From Vibrio vulnificus NBRC 15645 = ATCC 27562 (GTDB lineage: Bacteria; Pseudomonadota; Gammaproteobacteria; Enterobacterales; Vibrionaceae): DNA of 64,000 bases. The notes below the pieces were generated by a model. That model was not told the DNA's origin. It ran no database searches and saw only the letters and a list, made by a program, of their open reading frames with translations. The stretch is taken from NCBI RefSeq assembly GCF_002224265.1, contig NZ_CP012882.1, positions 434,001 to 498,000 of the forward strand, given 5' to 3'. Of the stretch, positions 54,429-64,000 are shown piece after piece (the first letter of the stretch is position 1; each line of letters begins with the position of its first letter). Made by a program: the position numbers and the translations under genes.

Positions 54429-55091
54429 ATGAGACATGGCTTGTTAGTTCTTGCCACCATGGGGATGTTGTATGGGTGTGGTTCAGGTGACAGTAGTTCG
54501 GCAGACGGGCGTTCTAGTAATGGAAGTTGCGCTGCTGACACAAAAGTAGTTCAAGTGACAGACAATTCTGGTAACCGAAACAGTTACCACTTCTTCCAGA
54601 ATACATGTAATGACTTGGTCTACACTGGTACTCTGGATTTAGCAGAAATCTGGGGCTATAAAACAAACCTTCCGTATACCGGTTTTTGGGAACACAATAT
54701 TCAAAGGTATCGATTGGTACGCACTAGCGATAACTTTGAACTGTTTGCAAGCTTACCTCGCACACCAGACAATGATGAAAAATCACAAGGTGCGATAGTG
54801 TGTACAACGGATATTTCAGTTGATGGAAAGTATACGAATACTAATATTACGATTTATGGTGCTACAATTAACGAATTTTGCTATCAGAAGGGTGTTGAGA
54901 GCCCTATTATCGCAAATTATAATGTCGATTATGAAACATTGACACAATCTAAAATAACTGAACTAACCACTATTGTTCTGAAAGGAAATCCAACAGGAAG
55001 TCACTTTACTCAAGCGATGAATAGCGAGAAATTAATGTTGTGTAAAGTGTCTAGCGATGAGGATATGGGAAAAACACAGTGTGCCAAATAA
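54429..55091 (+). CDS. Orphan lipoprotein
   Basis: 220 aa, AGGAG before the ATG. Signal peptide with a lipobox ending at C17 (MLYGCGSGDSSSADG), then a Ser/Gly/Asp-rich linker and a domain with several cysteines (SCAAD, NTCND, IVCTTD, NEFCYQ, MLCKV) that could form disulfides in the periplasm or at the surface. The residue after the lipid cysteine is Gly, so no Asp+2 inner-membrane retention signal; outer-membrane location is expected. Family not recognised; probably part of the acquired segment. Confidence 0.75.
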   Translation: MRHGLLVLATMGMLYGCGSGDSSSADGRSSNGSCAADTKVVQVTDNSGNRNSYHFFQNTCNDLVYTGTLDLAEIWGYKTNLPYTGFWEHNIQRYRLVRTSDNFELFASLPRTPDNDEKSQGAIVCTTDISVDGKYTNTNITIYGATINEFCYQKGVESPIIANYNVDYETLTQSKITELTTIVLKGNPTGSHFTQAMNSEKLMLCKVSSDEDMGKTQCAK

Positions 55092-55240
55092 TGTGTTTGA
55101 TTGAGCTGTCTACGATTTTTATAGACGAGTAATATTTGTTATTCGCTGATAAGTAATCCTCCTAATTTTGAATGTGTGAAAGCATGCTAAAGCAAAAAAC
55201 AAGAGTATGAATTTCGACACAGCCTACTATTCCTTTAAAA

Positions 55241-55270
55241 GGCAAACGCCACCTTGCGGTGGCGTTTGTA
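55241..55270 (-). terminator. Collagenase terminator
   Basis: Eleven-base stem CAAACGCCACC (55243-55253) / GGTGGCGTTTG (55258-55268), loop TTGC. A 23-base copy is present at 53656. Confidence 0.8.
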
Positions 55271-55295
55271 TTTCATTTGTCTTTCCAACTCATGA

Positions 55296-57728
55296 TCAGT
55301 GGAAGTAAACCACCATCTCGACGTCATCGCCTTGTTGTGGTGCGTTGAGTGAAAAATGCAGATAACCCGCTTGCTCAACAGGAATCGCGAGGTATTGGTT
55401 GCTGCCAGCGTAGCGAGATGCAAACTGGTGCTGCTCTGGGGTTGGCCAATGTTCACGGCTGGCGTATAGGTTCACGTTGCCTTGGCTGTCCGAAGGGGTG
55501 AGATCGCTTAGCCAAATGCGCACTTCGCTCACACCCTCTGGTACATACACCGCGGCGTAGCGCTGCTGGTGGACGGTCAAATGCTGTGCCTGACCCGATT
55601 GCAGCATGACAGGTGCAAGGTCATCTTGCTCTTGGATTGGTGGCGTGGGTGCCGCGGTGTTTACTGTTGCGGTTAGGTTCACGGCTTGGTAGCTACCACG
55701 GCCAGTGATGCTCAGATAGTAGCGGCCCGGTTTCACATAGCCAGAAGCGTCGGCAGCAAACTGAATTTCTTCATTACTGCCATCGACAAATTCGCTCACT
55801 TCAAAATCGTAATAGTGGGCCACTTGGTTGTAACTCATGTAGAGATCCGCATCGCCATCGCCCTCAATGGCCACGCTAAAGTGGGTGGTATTGGCGGGCA
55901 CATCCACGTAGAACAGCTTCTCACTGTAGGCTTCGCCGCTGAGGGTAATGCTCTGATTGGCCTGCAACTGCGCCACATCATCGCTCGGCTCTGTTGGCGT
56001 ATCTGGGTCGGTGTCTGGGTTTTCTGGCGTCACTTCTAAGCCATCTAACCAGCGAGCAAATTCGCCGTCGTATTGCTGGCCAAGAGTTTGTACTTGCTGC
56101 GCCCACTGTTCGAACTGGCCAGAACGCGACAAAGCCAATAGCCCCTCAACCTCTTGAGGGTGGTTTTCCAACATGAAGCGCACCGCCAAATAACCCCAGC
56201 GATAAATGCGATTGGTATCGTGCGAGTAGCTGGTGGCAAACACTTGCGAGAGGCTCATTTTCCCTTGGGCAATCAGTTCAATGGCCGCTTGGTAGCCATG
56301 TTTGTAATGCATGTACTCAGCAAAACCCTCTAGCCACCAAACCACATAACCGTGAGCGAGGTTGTCGCTAAACGAGCCATATTGGTTAAAGCGCGCATCC
56401 AAGTAGTGGGTGTACTCGTGCTCTAGGTTCAGAATCGAGAGTTCTTCGCCATTGGCGTAGCGATAGGCGACAAAACGAGCGGTGTTATTCTCATCGGCCG
56501 GGTTGCCTTCAAGATACTGGCCGCCGTTGTCGGTGGTGTTGCCAAACAGAAACGCGGAGTAATCGACATAGCTGTCATTGTTGGCGAACACCGCCACTTC
56601 CACACGTTGGTTGTGATCGTCCGCTACTGGCTGCATGCCAGTATTGGCCACTTGGTGGAAATCGGCTTCTTTCGCGGCCAATACATCACACGCTTTGGCG
56701 GCTTGTGCTGGAGTGAGATCCTGTGAACGGATGATCGCAGGGCCTTGGCATTCGTGGCGGTTAGGCAATACACGAGCGGCGAGATCGCGCTTCGCTTGCG
56801 GCAAATCCAAACCATTTAACGCTTCTGGGGCGAAGTAGCTGAGCATTTCCACTGCTGCGAGCCACAACTTATCGTGTTCGCTACCCAATGGATAACGAGC
56901 CATCACGCGTTGCATTACTTGTACGGCTTTTTGTTTAGTGGCTTTGTCTGGGCTGGCGATCAAGCGGCCCGTTTCGCGCAGTGCGTTAAACACCAAAAAA
57001 TCGGCATCAGTATCGAGCGCCCATGCGTTGTCATTCGCGAATTTTTCCAGCGTATCGATGTGTTGAGTGTTGCTGGCAAGGTAGCGATAAAACGCGTCGT
57101 TGGCGATATGGCCCGCCATTGAGCGGAACAGGTTGTTGAGGCCATCAACCCACTGAGTATTTTTCGCTGTCTCAGGGTTAAACTGTTGCAGCGCCAGCAT
57201 CATCGCATCCATGGTCAGCGGCAGTTGCTTAATGTTGTCCACCATCAGCGTGAGGCTCTTCATCGCGCCCACTTGCTCACGCCCTTGATCAAGAGCATGA
57301 GGGTTGGCTAAAAACGCGTTGATGGTATGGGCGAACTGCTGGCCCAAGAGATCGGAAAAGGCCGCCACGTTTCCTGCGTTGTAACGAACGTAGTAGGCTG
57401 CGCGAACGTATTCGCCCAAGTTTTCAATGGCGCGCGCTTGCTCGGCTTCGCCTTGGTACGTTTGTACCGCTTGGTGTAGTGCCACCTGAATGCGGCTTAA
57501 GCTCGCTTCGCTGTAGATGTTGTTCAACGTGTCAGCTGAGGCAGAAAACCAACCACTGTAACAGGTGTAATCTGCGCTGGAGATGGCAGCGGCAAGATCG
57601 GGCGACTGCTGCAATTGGGCAACATCGCATTGGGTTTGCGCAAAAGAAGCACCAGAGACCGTTGCGAGTAAACAAGCCAGAGCCAAACGGCGACGAGGGA
57701 AAGGAAGAAGAGACATAACCACACTCAT
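55296..57728 (-). CDS. Secreted M9-family collagenase-type metalloprotease
   Basis: 810 aa (start at 57728 or at the second ATG, 57716). Signal peptide ends near SFA-QTQ. M9 N-terminal activator domain, then catalytic domain with HEYTH at 437-441 and the downstream glutamate in [15 protein letters not shown] (glu-zincin). A Pro/Asp/Thr linker ([17 protein letters not shown]) leads to two C-terminal PPC-like domains, one at about 580-690 with the [20 protein letters not shown] pattern, the other more divergent at the very end. Presumably exported by the type II system to digest collagen. No PKD domain is visible. Confidence 0.9.
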   Translation of the reverse strand: MSVVMSLLPFPRRRLALACLLATVSGASFAQTQCDVAQLQQSPDLAAAISSADYTCYSGWFSASADTLNNIYSEASLSRIQVALHQAVQTYQGEAEQARAIENLGEYVRAAYYVRYNAGNVAAFSDLLGQQFAHTINAFLANPHALDQGREQVGAMKSLTLMVDNIKQLPLTMDAMMLALQQFNPETAKNTQWVDGLNNLFRSMAGHIANDAFYRYLASNTQHIDTLEKFANDNAWALDTDADFLVFNALRETGRLIASPDKATKQKAVQVMQRVMARYPLGSEHDKLWLAAVEMLSYFAPEALNGLDLPQAKRDLAARVLPNRHECQGPAIIRSQDLTPAQAAKACDVLAAKEADFHQVANTGMQPVADDHNQRVEVAVFANNDSYVDYSAFLFGNTTDNGGQYLEGNPADENNTARFVAYRYANGEELSILNLEHEYTHYLDARFNQYGSFSDNLAHGYVVWWLEGFAEYMHYKHGYQAAIELIAQGKMSLSQVFATSYSHDTNRIYRWGYLAVRFMLENHPQEVEGLLALSRSGQFEQWAQQVQTLGQQYDGEFARWLDGLEVTPENPDTDPDTPTEPSDDVAQLQANQSITLSGEAYSEKLFYVDVPANTTHFSVAIEGDGDADLYMSYNQVAHYYDFEVSEFVDGSNEEIQFAADASGYVKPGRYYLSITGRGSYQAVNLTATVNTAAPTPPIQEQDDLAPVMLQSGQAQHLTVHQQRYAAVYVPEGVSEVRIWLSDLTPSDSQGNVNLYASREHWPTPEQHQFASRYAGSNQYLAIPVEQAGYLHFSLNAPQQGDDVEMVVYFH

Positions 57729-58006
57729 TGATTAGTAAAATAATTTGAGCGGTGTGTTATATGCCCTGTGCGTTACGAAATGAAACTTGTCTCATAAATT
57801 TTATGAGCTCAGTTCAGAAAATAGATTTATTACTCTAATTTATAGATCTGACGGCATGAATTTTACTCGTTGAAAACGTTAATAAAAAATTAAATAAATG
57901 GAACGAAGTAACGTATAAACAGAGTCAACTTTGACTCAAAAACACGCTTTTGCAGCGGGAAAAAGTTTGCGGTAACGTGTTTGGCCAGTGAATAAGGAGT
58001 CAACGT

Positions 58007-58621
58007 TTGAGACAGTTTTTTATTTTACGACATGGGCAAACCCTGTTTAATGCCGAGCAAAAATTACAAGGGCACTGCAATTCACCATTAACGGAAAAAG
58101 GTCAGCGCCAAGCATTGAGTGTGGGCCGAGTATTGCAAGGCTATCTTGAGTCAGGCTCATATCACGTCTATTCCAGTTCGTTGGGCCGAGCGTTGCAAAC
58201 GGCAGAGATCGTTTGTCAGCAGTTAGGCTATGCAGCCGAAGAGATCATCGCCGACGACCGATTAAAAGAGTTCTCGTTAGGGGATTGGGAGCAAAAAACC
58301 TTGCCCGAGTTGCAAGCGACACGGCCGAATCTTCTTGATGAGGCAGATTGGTATTTGCAAGCGCCCAACGGTGAACGTTATGAACAAGTACAACAACGTT
58401 TATCACAATGGTTGGAAACGCTGCCAGAAACGGGGCGCTTTGTGGTCGTGAGTCATGGTTTAACGGGTATTGTGCTTCGCGGTATGCTGCTTGATTTGGA
58501 CTATGAACAAGTATGGCAGCAAGATCTTCCGCAAGATGCGTTTTTTAAGATCGTGAATGGCCAAGTGGAGCGTGTAGACTGCCCAATGTCTGAAGGGCGA
58601 GCGCAAGCAGTCTCCGCGTAG
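58007..58621 (+). CDS. Histidine phosphatase (phosphoglycerate-mutase-like, CobC/GpmB type)
   Basis: 204 aa with a TTG start at 58007: AAGGAG lies seven bases upstream and no ATG precedes the catalytic motif, which begins at residue 5. LRHGQTLFN carries the phosphorylated histidine; conserved YSSSLGRALQTA, LKEFSLGDWE and VVSHGLTG supply the remaining phosphate pocket. Substrate cannot be told; family members act on alpha-ribazole phosphate, sugar phosphates or similar. Monocistronic. Confidence 0.88.
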   Translation: MRQFFILRHGQTLFNAEQKLQGHCNSPLTEKGQRQALSVGRVLQGYLESGSYHVYSSSLGRALQTAEIVCQQLGYAAEEIIADDRLKEFSLGDWEQKTLPELQATRPNLLDEADWYLQAPNGERYEQVQQRLSQWLETLPETGRFVVVSHGLTGIVLRGMLLDLDYEQVWQQDLPQDAFFKIVNGQVERVDCPMSEGRAQAVSA

Positions 58622-58628
58622 TTTCAAG

Positions 58629-58652
58629 CACCAGAGATGGAATTCTCTGGTG
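58629..58652 (+). terminator. Possible terminator after the histidine phosphatase
   Basis: Stem CACCAGAG (58629-58636) / CTCTGGTG (58645-58652); no strong T-run, so uncertain. Confidence 0.4.
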
Positions 58653-58843
58653 TATGTTCAACATCGTCGGCGAATGGCGATGAGAGAACGAGGAAGAAAT
58701 AGGCCGACATTCCCATATAAACTTCCCCATATTTGAGACGCGTAGTCAGAAATTGTCTTGTCGACGTAAGAATTTGTAAGTTGGTATAGCCAGACAAAAT
58801 CCTTTTGTTACTATCGATAAACTTATAATTAACAATCGTCAGT

Positions 58844-59605
58844 ATGCAATATTTTCAGGTTATGGAGTCGATTTTGAGTAAAATTCATCCCAATGAGGAG
58901 GGGTTTTACTCACTGCATCTCGACGGGCTTAGGTTTGAGAGTGCGTTCCAACCCATCTATGACAAGACGATGGCCATTTATGGTGTCGAATGTTTGGTGA
59001 GGATTTTTGATGCACAAGGACATTCCATCAATCCAGGACTCTTTTTCAGCGAACTGAGTGATCAACTCGAGCGCTTCTCGTTTGCTATTTTGGCTGCCTC
59101 GACCTTACATGTGCGAAACTTTGTCAAATCGAACTATCGCAACAAACACCTCTTTATCAACACTTCTCCGCTGCTGTTTGAAGAGCTGGCTAACAATCAA
59201 AGTGCCATTGATCACCTTGTGGGGGCGCTGAATTACTATGGTTTAGAACCCAATCAATTGATTTATGAGATCATGGAAACCGCGGGTGGCAGCGAGCGAC
59301 TGGCCGTTAGTGGTGTGCAAAACTTATTGAATAACCAAATCAGAACCGCAATCGATGACTTTGGCTGCCACTATTCCACCAAAGAGCGGGTTCGTCTCCT
59401 TCATCCCGCGTTTGTCAAAGTAGATAAAAGCATTATTCAAGCGGGGGCGAGCCAAATGCAAAGTGCCATCGCCTGCGCGCATTCGGTTAACGCGCTAACC
59501 ATCGCAGAAGGCATCGAAGATCAGCAAACCTTAAACCAATGCATTGAAGTTGGGTTTGATTATTTCCAAGGATACTACTTGGCGCGACCGACCAAACCCA
59601 TGTGA
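58844..59605 (+). CDS. EAL-domain protein (cyclic-di-GMP phosphodiesterase-like)
   Basis: 253 aa; start at 58844 or 58862, neither with a strong ribosome site. A lone EAL domain: the signature is E49-C-L instead of EAL, with FINTSP, YEIMET, AIDDFG, FVKVDK, AEGIED and FQGYYLARP all in place. The metal- and substrate-binding residues therefore look intact and it may degrade c-di-GMP. No GGDEF, sensor or membrane span; some lone EAL proteins instead act by protein contact. Confidence 0.88.
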   Translation: MQYFQVMESILSKIHPNEEGFYSLHLDGLRFESAFQPIYDKTMAIYGVECLVRIFDAQGHSINPGLFFSELSDQLERFSFAILAASTLHVRNFVKSNYRNKHLFINTSPLLFEELANNQSAIDHLVGALNYYGLEPNQLIYEIMETAGGSERLAVSGVQNLLNNQIRTAIDDFGCHYSTKERVRLLHPAFVKVDKSIIQAGASQMQSAIACAHSVNALTIAEGIEDQQTLNQCIEVGFDYFQGYYLARPTKPM

Positions 59606-59624
59606 GTGCTTACTTAGAGCAAAA

Positions 59625-59652
59625 GTCCGCTAGGCCAATTAGCCTAGCGGGT
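59625..59652 (-). terminator. Terminator of the porin gene
   Basis: Nine-base stem CCGCTAGGC (59627-59635) / GCCTAGCGG (59642-59650); on the minus strand followed by ACTTTTGCT. It may serve both converging genes. Confidence 0.75.
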
Positions 59653-59660
59653 AAAGGCGC

Positions 59661-60725
59661 TTACAACTCGTAACGTAAGCCGAAGTGGTAGTAGCTTTCA
59701 TCGGCATGCGCTCCCCCAAAGGAAGTTTCTTGGCCGCTGCTGTAGCCGCGCTCGCCGTTGCGATCTACATAGCTGGTGTAAATGGAGGAACGAGCGGTCA
59801 GCTTGTATTGCACTTCTAAGGTGGTATCGTTCAGTTCTAGCTCGTCGCCGCCGCTGTTTTGCAATGAGCGATAACCCGCGCGCAGCGCCCATTTGTCGCT
59901 AAGGTTATACACCGCGGTCAGCTCGGTCACTTTATCGGTACTGGTTTGTGCGTAGAAGCCTTGCAGTTCATCTTCAGAATAGAGCGCCCCGAGCATCACA
60001 TCACCCAAGTAATAACGCGTGCCGACACCCCAAAAAGTGTAATCGGTGTCGTTGCCTTCACGTGCGTCACCTTTGTTTTTCTGTATGGCCACCACTGGCG
60101 CTAGGCGGCCAAAGTCACCCATGTCGATGGTGTAACGAAGCGCGGCGTTGTAGCCGTAATCGAGCTCGGAAGTGTTGTTGCCCAGAATGTAAGCGGCAGA
60201 AAGGTCAAGATTGCCGAACTGATTTTGGTATTGCAGTGTACCGTCTTGACGGAAAACCTGAGTGGCGGTTTTGTCCACTTTGTTGGCTTGGCGCGCCATC
60301 GAGACATCGGAAGAAGCAAACACATCGCCAATGTCAGTAAACATGATCAAGCCAGACGAAACACGGCCACCCGTGATACGGCCATACTCTTTGGCATCAA
60401 TCCCCGCCCACACATAACGCGCAGTCAGAGCCGGTTTGTCGTTCACTTGGTTAGCGTATTCTGCCGCGCCAACTTGATATTGCGCCATGCCAATCACCGA
60501 CACATGCTCGTTAATGGTTTGCGAACCACTCAGGCCAATACGGCCATCAAATTCGCCCTTGCCATCGCCATGTGTATTGTTTTTGTTGGTGATGTTGAAG
60601 CCCAAACGAGAATAGAGATCGACCGTTGAGCCATCCTCTGCTTGATAAATTTCTGCCGCCAAAACGGTGTTGGAGATAAATGCCGCAGGAAGTAGCACAG
60701 AGAGAAGCGTTTTTTTCATTTTCAT
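59661..60725 (-). CDS. General-type outer-membrane porin
   Basis: 354 aa. Signal peptide ends at VLA-AEIYQ. The 16-stranded trimeric porin pattern is clear: AEIYQAEDGSTVDLYSRLGFNI at the start, FDGRIGLSGSQTINEHVSVIGMAQYQV, RYVWAGIDAKEYGRITGGR and a final HFGLRYEL. Its place 158 bases after murP in the same direction suggests co-expression and a role in letting muropeptide sugars or MurNAc across the outer membrane, although a separate promoter is possible. Confidence 0.88.
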   Translation of the reverse strand: MKMKKTLLSVLLPAAFISNTVLAAEIYQAEDGSTVDLYSRLGFNITNKNNTHGDGKGEFDGRIGLSGSQTINEHVSVIGMAQYQVGAAEYANQVNDKPALTARYVWAGIDAKEYGRITGGRVSSGLIMFTDIGDVFASSDVSMARQANKVDKTATQVFRQDGTLQYQNQFGNLDLSAAYILGNNTSELDYGYNAALRYTIDMGDFGRLAPVVAIQKNKGDAREGNDTDYTFWGVGTRYYLGDVMLGALYSEDELQGFYAQTSTDKVTELTAVYNLSDKWALRAGYRSLQNSGGDELELNDTTLEVQYKLTARSSIYTSYVDRNGERGYSSGQETSFGGAHADESYYHFGLRYEL

Positions 60726-60883
60726 AACCTCAATGAGTGGGAAGTTTTCCGTTTTTCAGACACAGCAGCGCCCCTTCCGATGGTTCGAAATCCTAAAAGC
60801 GGTGTCTGTAGGGTTGGGTTAAGGAGTGCGCCCTTGAGTGCTCAAAGGCGCGGCCAGTTCATTCCTATAGGGGGAAGAATGAA

Positions 60884-62344
60884 TCAGCTTAAATCGATGT
60901 CTTTGCTGCCAAAGAAGTAGGTGGCGAGGAAGCCGACCACGTAGGAGATGAGCAGGCCAACCACGAAGACCGCCATGCCAGCGAAGATGCCGCTGTGCGA
61001 TGTCATCAGTGGGATCGCCACGATACCAGAAGGGCCAAACACGGTATTCAAACCGACAGGTAAGCCAAGGTAGGAAACCAAACCGATGAAGAAGCCGCCC
61101 GCCGCGCCACCAATACAGGCCGTCACAAACGGTTTGACGCGTGGCAGGGTGACGCCGTAAATCAATGGCTCACCGATGCCGAGAATGCCCGGGATGATCG
61201 CCCCTTTCACTTGTGTGCGCAGCACCGCGTCTTTCTTCGCTTTGAAATACAGTGCCAGTGAAGCCCCCACTTGGCCGCCGCCCGCCATCGCCAAAATGGG
61301 GAACAGTGAGTTAAAACCTTGCGCTTCCATCAGCGCAAAATAAACAGGCACAAAGCCTTGGTGGATACCAAACACCACTGAAATCAAAAACAGACCAGCA
61401 AGAATCGCCGCGCCCAGCGGGTTGTCGTTGAGGTTCAAGAACAGCCAAGACATGCCTTTGAACAGCTCGCCACCGATAGGCATGATCACCACAAACGTGA
61501 CCACACCCATTATCAGCAGCGTGACCACTGAGGTAAGAATCATGTCGAGATCATCGGGCATGTATTCACGCACTTTGCGTTCCACTTGCGCACCAATGAT
61601 CGCCGCCAGCAGAACGCCGATGATGTTGCCTCGCGGGTCAATGGTGTAGCCAAAGAACTCACTCATGCCCGAGTAGATGCCAGAGGTGGCATCTGGGTTG
61701 TAGCCCAGCACAAAGAGTGACGCGAGAATGGCGCCGTTCACGCCAGAGCCACCAAAGGCTTGCTGCGCGTTATAGCCGATCAAGATGCTAAGGAAGGCAA
61801 ACAACCCCTTGCCAAACACTTTCATGTAGGCGATCAGATCGAGCATAAATTGGCTTGGGGTTTGCTCCAGCACGAACATTTGCTCAAGCAGCGTAGCAAA
61901 ACCAAGCAGCAAACCCGCGGCAATGAAACCGGGGATCAGCGGGGTGAAAATGGTGGCAAACTTGCTCAAAAAGCGTTGCACCGCGCTGGTCTGTTTGCTC
62001 TTCATTTGCTTTTTCTGCTCAGCGGCAACGCTGGAGAGATCGTTCGTGTCGCTGGCAATAGCCTGTTCTTGCACATCGCCATTAATGACGCTTTCAATCA
62101 GCTTGTTCATCAGCTCGGCTGCTTGCTGCGCTTTGCCGGGGCCAAGGATGATCTGAAATTGCTCATCGCTTTCCACCACGCCCATGACGCCGGGGATCTG
62201 CTTAATCACAGCCTGATCTGCCACGCCATTGTTGGCCAGCGTTAAGCGAAGTCGGGTCATGCAGTTGCCACATTTGCTGACATTACTGCTGCCGCCCACC
62301 GCAGCCAGCAGCTGCGAGATCATTGTTTGGGTTATCTTTGCCAT
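60884..62344 (-). CDS. murP: N-acetylmuramic acid PTS permease, EIIBC (MurP)
   Basis: 486 aa. IIB domain at 1-85 with phospho-acceptor C28 ([13 protein letters not shown]), linker, then IIC of about ten spans from about residue 120 ([30 protein letters not shown]). No IIA domain, so it needs the general EIIA-Glc (Crr). It imports and phosphorylates MurNAc to MurNAc-6-P. The assignment to MurP rather than sucrose or trehalose EIIBC rests on murQ lying 25 bases upstream. Confidence 0.9.
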   Translation of the reverse strand: MAKITQTMISQLLAAVGGSSNVSKCGNCMTRLRLTLANNGVADQAVIKQIPGVMGVVESDEQFQIILGPGKAQQAAELMNKLIESVINGDVQEQAIASDTNDLSSVAAEQKKQMKSKQTSAVQRFLSKFATIFTPLIPGFIAAGLLLGFATLLEQMFVLEQTPSQFMLDLIAYMKVFGKGLFAFLSILIGYNAQQAFGGSGVNGAILASLFVLGYNPDATSGIYSGMSEFFGYTIDPRGNIIGVLLAAIIGAQVERKVREYMPDDLDMILTSVVTLLIMGVVTFVVIMPIGGELFKGMSWLFLNLNDNPLGAAILAGLFLISVVFGIHQGFVPVYFALMEAQGFNSLFPILAMAGGGQVGASLALYFKAKKDAVLRTQVKGAIIPGILGIGEPLIYGVTLPRVKPFVTACIGGAAGGFFIGLVSYLGLPVGLNTVFGPSGIVAIPLMTSHSGIFAGMAVFVVGLLISYVVGFLATYFFGSKDIDLS

Positions 62345-62369
62345 AACGGTCTCCTTGAAACCTTAATGG

Positions 62370-63281
62370 TTACTTGTCGTTCAGCGCAGCGCGGATAAAA
62401 CCGTTGTGCTGTTGTAATTTGTTTTTGGCTTGCTCGGCATCTAGGCCAGAAAGAATCATTAAAATCGCGGTCTTGCAGTGGCGATCGCATGCTTTGAGCG
62501 CTTCTTCTGCTTCTTCTGCGCACACGCCAGTGGCCTCTACAACGATGTTGGTTTGGCGTTGGATCAGCTTGGCGTTGGTTGCTTCCACATCCACCATCAA
62601 ATTGCCAAACACTTTGCCACTGCGGATCATCGCGCCGGAGGTCAGCATATTGAGCACCAGTTTTTGCGCCGTGCCTGCTTTCATGCGAGAAGAGCCTGTG
62701 ACCACTTCTGGGCCCACCACCGGCAAAATGGCGATTTGCGCCGCATCGGCCATTGGGCAAACCGGATTACAGGCGATCGATACCGTTGTTGCGCCAATTA
62801 AGGTGGCGTATTCCAAACCGCCCAACACATAGGGTGTGCGTCCGCTTGCGGCAATGCCGACCACCACATCGTTGGCTGTCAGGTTGAGTGATTTGAGATC
62901 GTTTTGCGCCAGCTCTCGGTTGTCTTCGGCATTTTCCACCGCTTTTAGAATGGCAGTGTGGCCACCGGCAATCAGGCCAACCACGAGCTCTGCCGGAGTG
63001 CCGTAAGTTGGTGGGCACTCACTGGCATCAAGAATGCCTAAGCGGCCCGAGGTACCTGCGCCCATGTAAATCAAACGGCCACCGTGGGCAAACGCATGTG
63101 TGATGGCATCCACCGCTTGGGCGATGTGCGGCAAAACCGCTTCCACCGCCAGTGCGACTTTCTGATCTTCTTGATTGATGACTCTGAGCATCTCGACGGT
63201 GGACAGGGTATCAATCTCTGCACTGGCTGGGTTGCGGCTTTCTGTAACCAAACGGCTTAAATCAATTTTCATGGTGGACAT
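62370..63281 (-). CDS. murQ: N-acetylmuramic acid 6-phosphate etherase MurQ
   Basis: 303 aa, full length. [17 protein letters not shown] at the N-terminus, SIS-domain motifs [23 protein letters not shown] and [18 protein letters not shown], and [35 protein letters not shown] are textbook MurQ. It cleaves the lactyl ether of MurNAc-6-P to GlcNAc-6-P and D-lactate. The product feeds into GlcNAc catabolism ending in NagB, also encoded in this window. Confidence 0.97.
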   Translation of the reverse strand: MSTMKIDLSRLVTESRNPASAEIDTLSTVEMLRVINQEDQKVALAVEAVLPHIAQAVDAITHAFAHGGRLIYMGAGTSGRLGILDASECPPTYGTPAELVVGLIAGGHTAILKAVENAEDNRELAQNDLKSLNLTANDVVVGIAASGRTPYVLGGLEYATLIGATTVSIACNPVCPMADAAQIAILPVVGPEVVTGSSRMKAGTAQKLVLNMLTSGAMIRSGKVFGNLMVDVEATNAKLIQRQTNIVVEATGVCAEEAEEALKACDRHCKTAILMILSGLDAEQAKNKLQQHNGFIRAALNDK

Positions 63282-63318
63282 TTCTCGACAATAGGTTTTG
63301 AACTGAGGGCGATTCTAT

Positions 63319-63332
63319 GGAATAAAATATTC
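63319..63332. promoter_or_regulatory. Candidate MurR operator
   Basis: Perfect 5-3-5 inverted repeat GAATA-AAA-TATTC (63320-63332) in the murQ/murR intergenic region. Related GGAATAAT half-sites occur at about 63386 and 63484. Confidence 0.45.
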
Positions 63333-63338
63333 TATTTT

Positions 63339-63354
63339 GGTGATAAAAATCACA
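63339..63354 (-). promoter_or_regulatory. CRP site upstream of murQ
   Basis: On the minus strand TGTGA-TTTTTA-TCACC, one mismatch from the CRP consensus TGTGA-N6-TCACA, about 58 bases upstream of the murQ start. Confidence 0.7.
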
Positions 63355-63518
63355 CTTGAGGTTATTCTTTAGGCAGATAAACTCTGGAATAATGGGACTA
63401 AGTCAAAGGTAATAATGACCGTTAATTGAAGAAAAGTCGCTTTTAATTAGTGGTTTGCTGTTTTCGGTTTTTATTTCTCGTTTGGAATAATTTATTTAAA
63501 CTTTTTTGAGGTTTTACT

Positions 63519-64000
63519 GTGTCTGTTATCAATAAAATCGTCGCAAGACGAACTCAGTTGTCGCAAAGTGGCCGAGTGATTGGCGATTGGATTGTTGAAA
63601 ATGCAGAAAAAGCGGCGCAATTAACCAGCCAAGAGTTGGCAGAGCAGGCACAAGTGAGCCAATCGAGCATCGTCAAATTTACTCAGCGACTCGGCTTTAA
63701 AGGTTACAGTGCGTTTAAGCTCGCTCTAACGGAAGAAATTGGTCGCAAACAAGCGATGCAGGCTACGCCGTTGCACAGCGATATTCTGGCCGATGATCCG
63801 CTGGCGGTGATTGCACAAAAGCTGATTAAAGCCAAAACCGACGCGATGTTTCAAACCACCAATGCGCTTTCGTATGAAGCGTGCCATCAAGCGGTGCAGT
63901 GGTTGAGTGAGGCAAGGCGCGTGCAGATCGTCGGCATTGGAGGCTCTGCGCTAACGGCAAAAGACCTCAGTTATAAGCTGCTTAAATTGGGCATCACCAC
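63519..64000 (+). CDS. murR: RpiR-family regulator MurR, cut by window edge
   Basis: GTG start at 63519 with GAGG eight bases upstream; open to the right edge (160 residues). N-terminal HTH_6 domain: RRTQLSQSGRVIGDWIVENA, TSQELAEQAQVSQSSIVKFTQRLGFKGYSAFKLAL. The SIS sugar-phosphate-binding domain begins at about 120 (VQIVGIGGSALTAKDLSYKLLKLG). Divergent from murQP, so it is the likely MurNAc-6-P-responsive repressor. Confidence 0.9.
   Translation, partial: MSVINKIVARRTQLSQSGRVIGDWIVENAEKAAQLTSQELAEQAQVSQSSIVKFTQRLGFKGYSAFKLALTEEIGRKQAMQATPLHSDILADDPLAVIAQKLIKAKTDAMFQTTNALSYEACHQAVQWLSEARRVQIVGIGGSALTAKDLSYKLLKLGIT

Noticed and set aside
60343..60352. ATGATCAAG in the porin gene
   Set aside because: Lacks the GAAAGC context; an isolated chance match about 30 kb from the origin.
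1..64000. tRNA or rRNA genes, integron attC arrays, prophage genes
   Set aside because: I looked for CCA-ended cloverleaves, rRNA signatures, attC-like repeats and phage structural genes and saw none I could support.

Overview
The window is almost certainly the replication-origin region of the second chromosome of a Vibrio, most likely Vibrio vulnificus. Three things point there. First, an rctB initiator, an iteron array with a perfect DnaA box, and parA2/parB2 are arranged as in Vibrio oriCII. Second, six copies of the chromosome-II parS palindrome (TTTACAnTGTAAA) are scattered over about 36 kb. Third, a NADAR-RibA fusion matches one I recall being studied in V. vulnificus. No database search was possible, so the species is an inference.

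Layout. 1-9 kb holds a partial Ada/AlkA-type repair protein, the divergent hdfR/maoP pair, a DUF3081 protein, nagB with a NagC operator, a nuclease-fold protein and two tandem gltS glutamate permeases. 9.5-12.2 kb holds a putative metallopeptidase and a Cache-domain chemoreceptor. 12.4-19 kb is one leftward operon: small exported protein, ABC ATPase, FtsX-type permease, LolA-like protein, outer-membrane beta-barrel, LytS-type kinase and LytTR regulator. 19.4-27.5 kb holds a YebC paralogue, a DUF3283 protein, a hybrid kinase with a divergent solute-binding protein, NADAR-RibA, and a Fur-box-headed pair of peptide-type ABC ATPases plus a 155-aa protein.

27.5-33.5 kb is the replication and partition core: rctB, oriCII, parA2 and parB2. 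RctB-type iterons (consensus GAAAGCATGATCA) also occur outside the array, two of them inside the 155-aa coding region.

33.5-49.8 kb holds tmcA and a complete chemosensory operon (STAS, CheY, CheA, two CheW, a three-PAS receptor, CheR, CheD, CheB, a second receptor). It continues into a STAS protein and a response regulator with PP2C phosphatase and ATPase modules, followed by a FapA-family protein. This resembles V. cholerae chemotaxis cluster III, joined to a partner-switching output.

49.8-55.1 kb is AT-rich and island-like. It contains a two-gene operon I identify as the Kiwa anti-phage system (kwaA membrane protein, kwaB DUF4868 protein), a broken IS3-type transposase, a YehS-like protein, a scrap of fapA fused to a copied terminator, and an orphan lipoprotein. 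55.3-64 kb returns to ordinary composition: an M9 collagenase, a histidine phosphatase, an EAL protein, then porin-murP-murQ with divergent murR for N-acetylmuramate use. MurR runs off the right edge.
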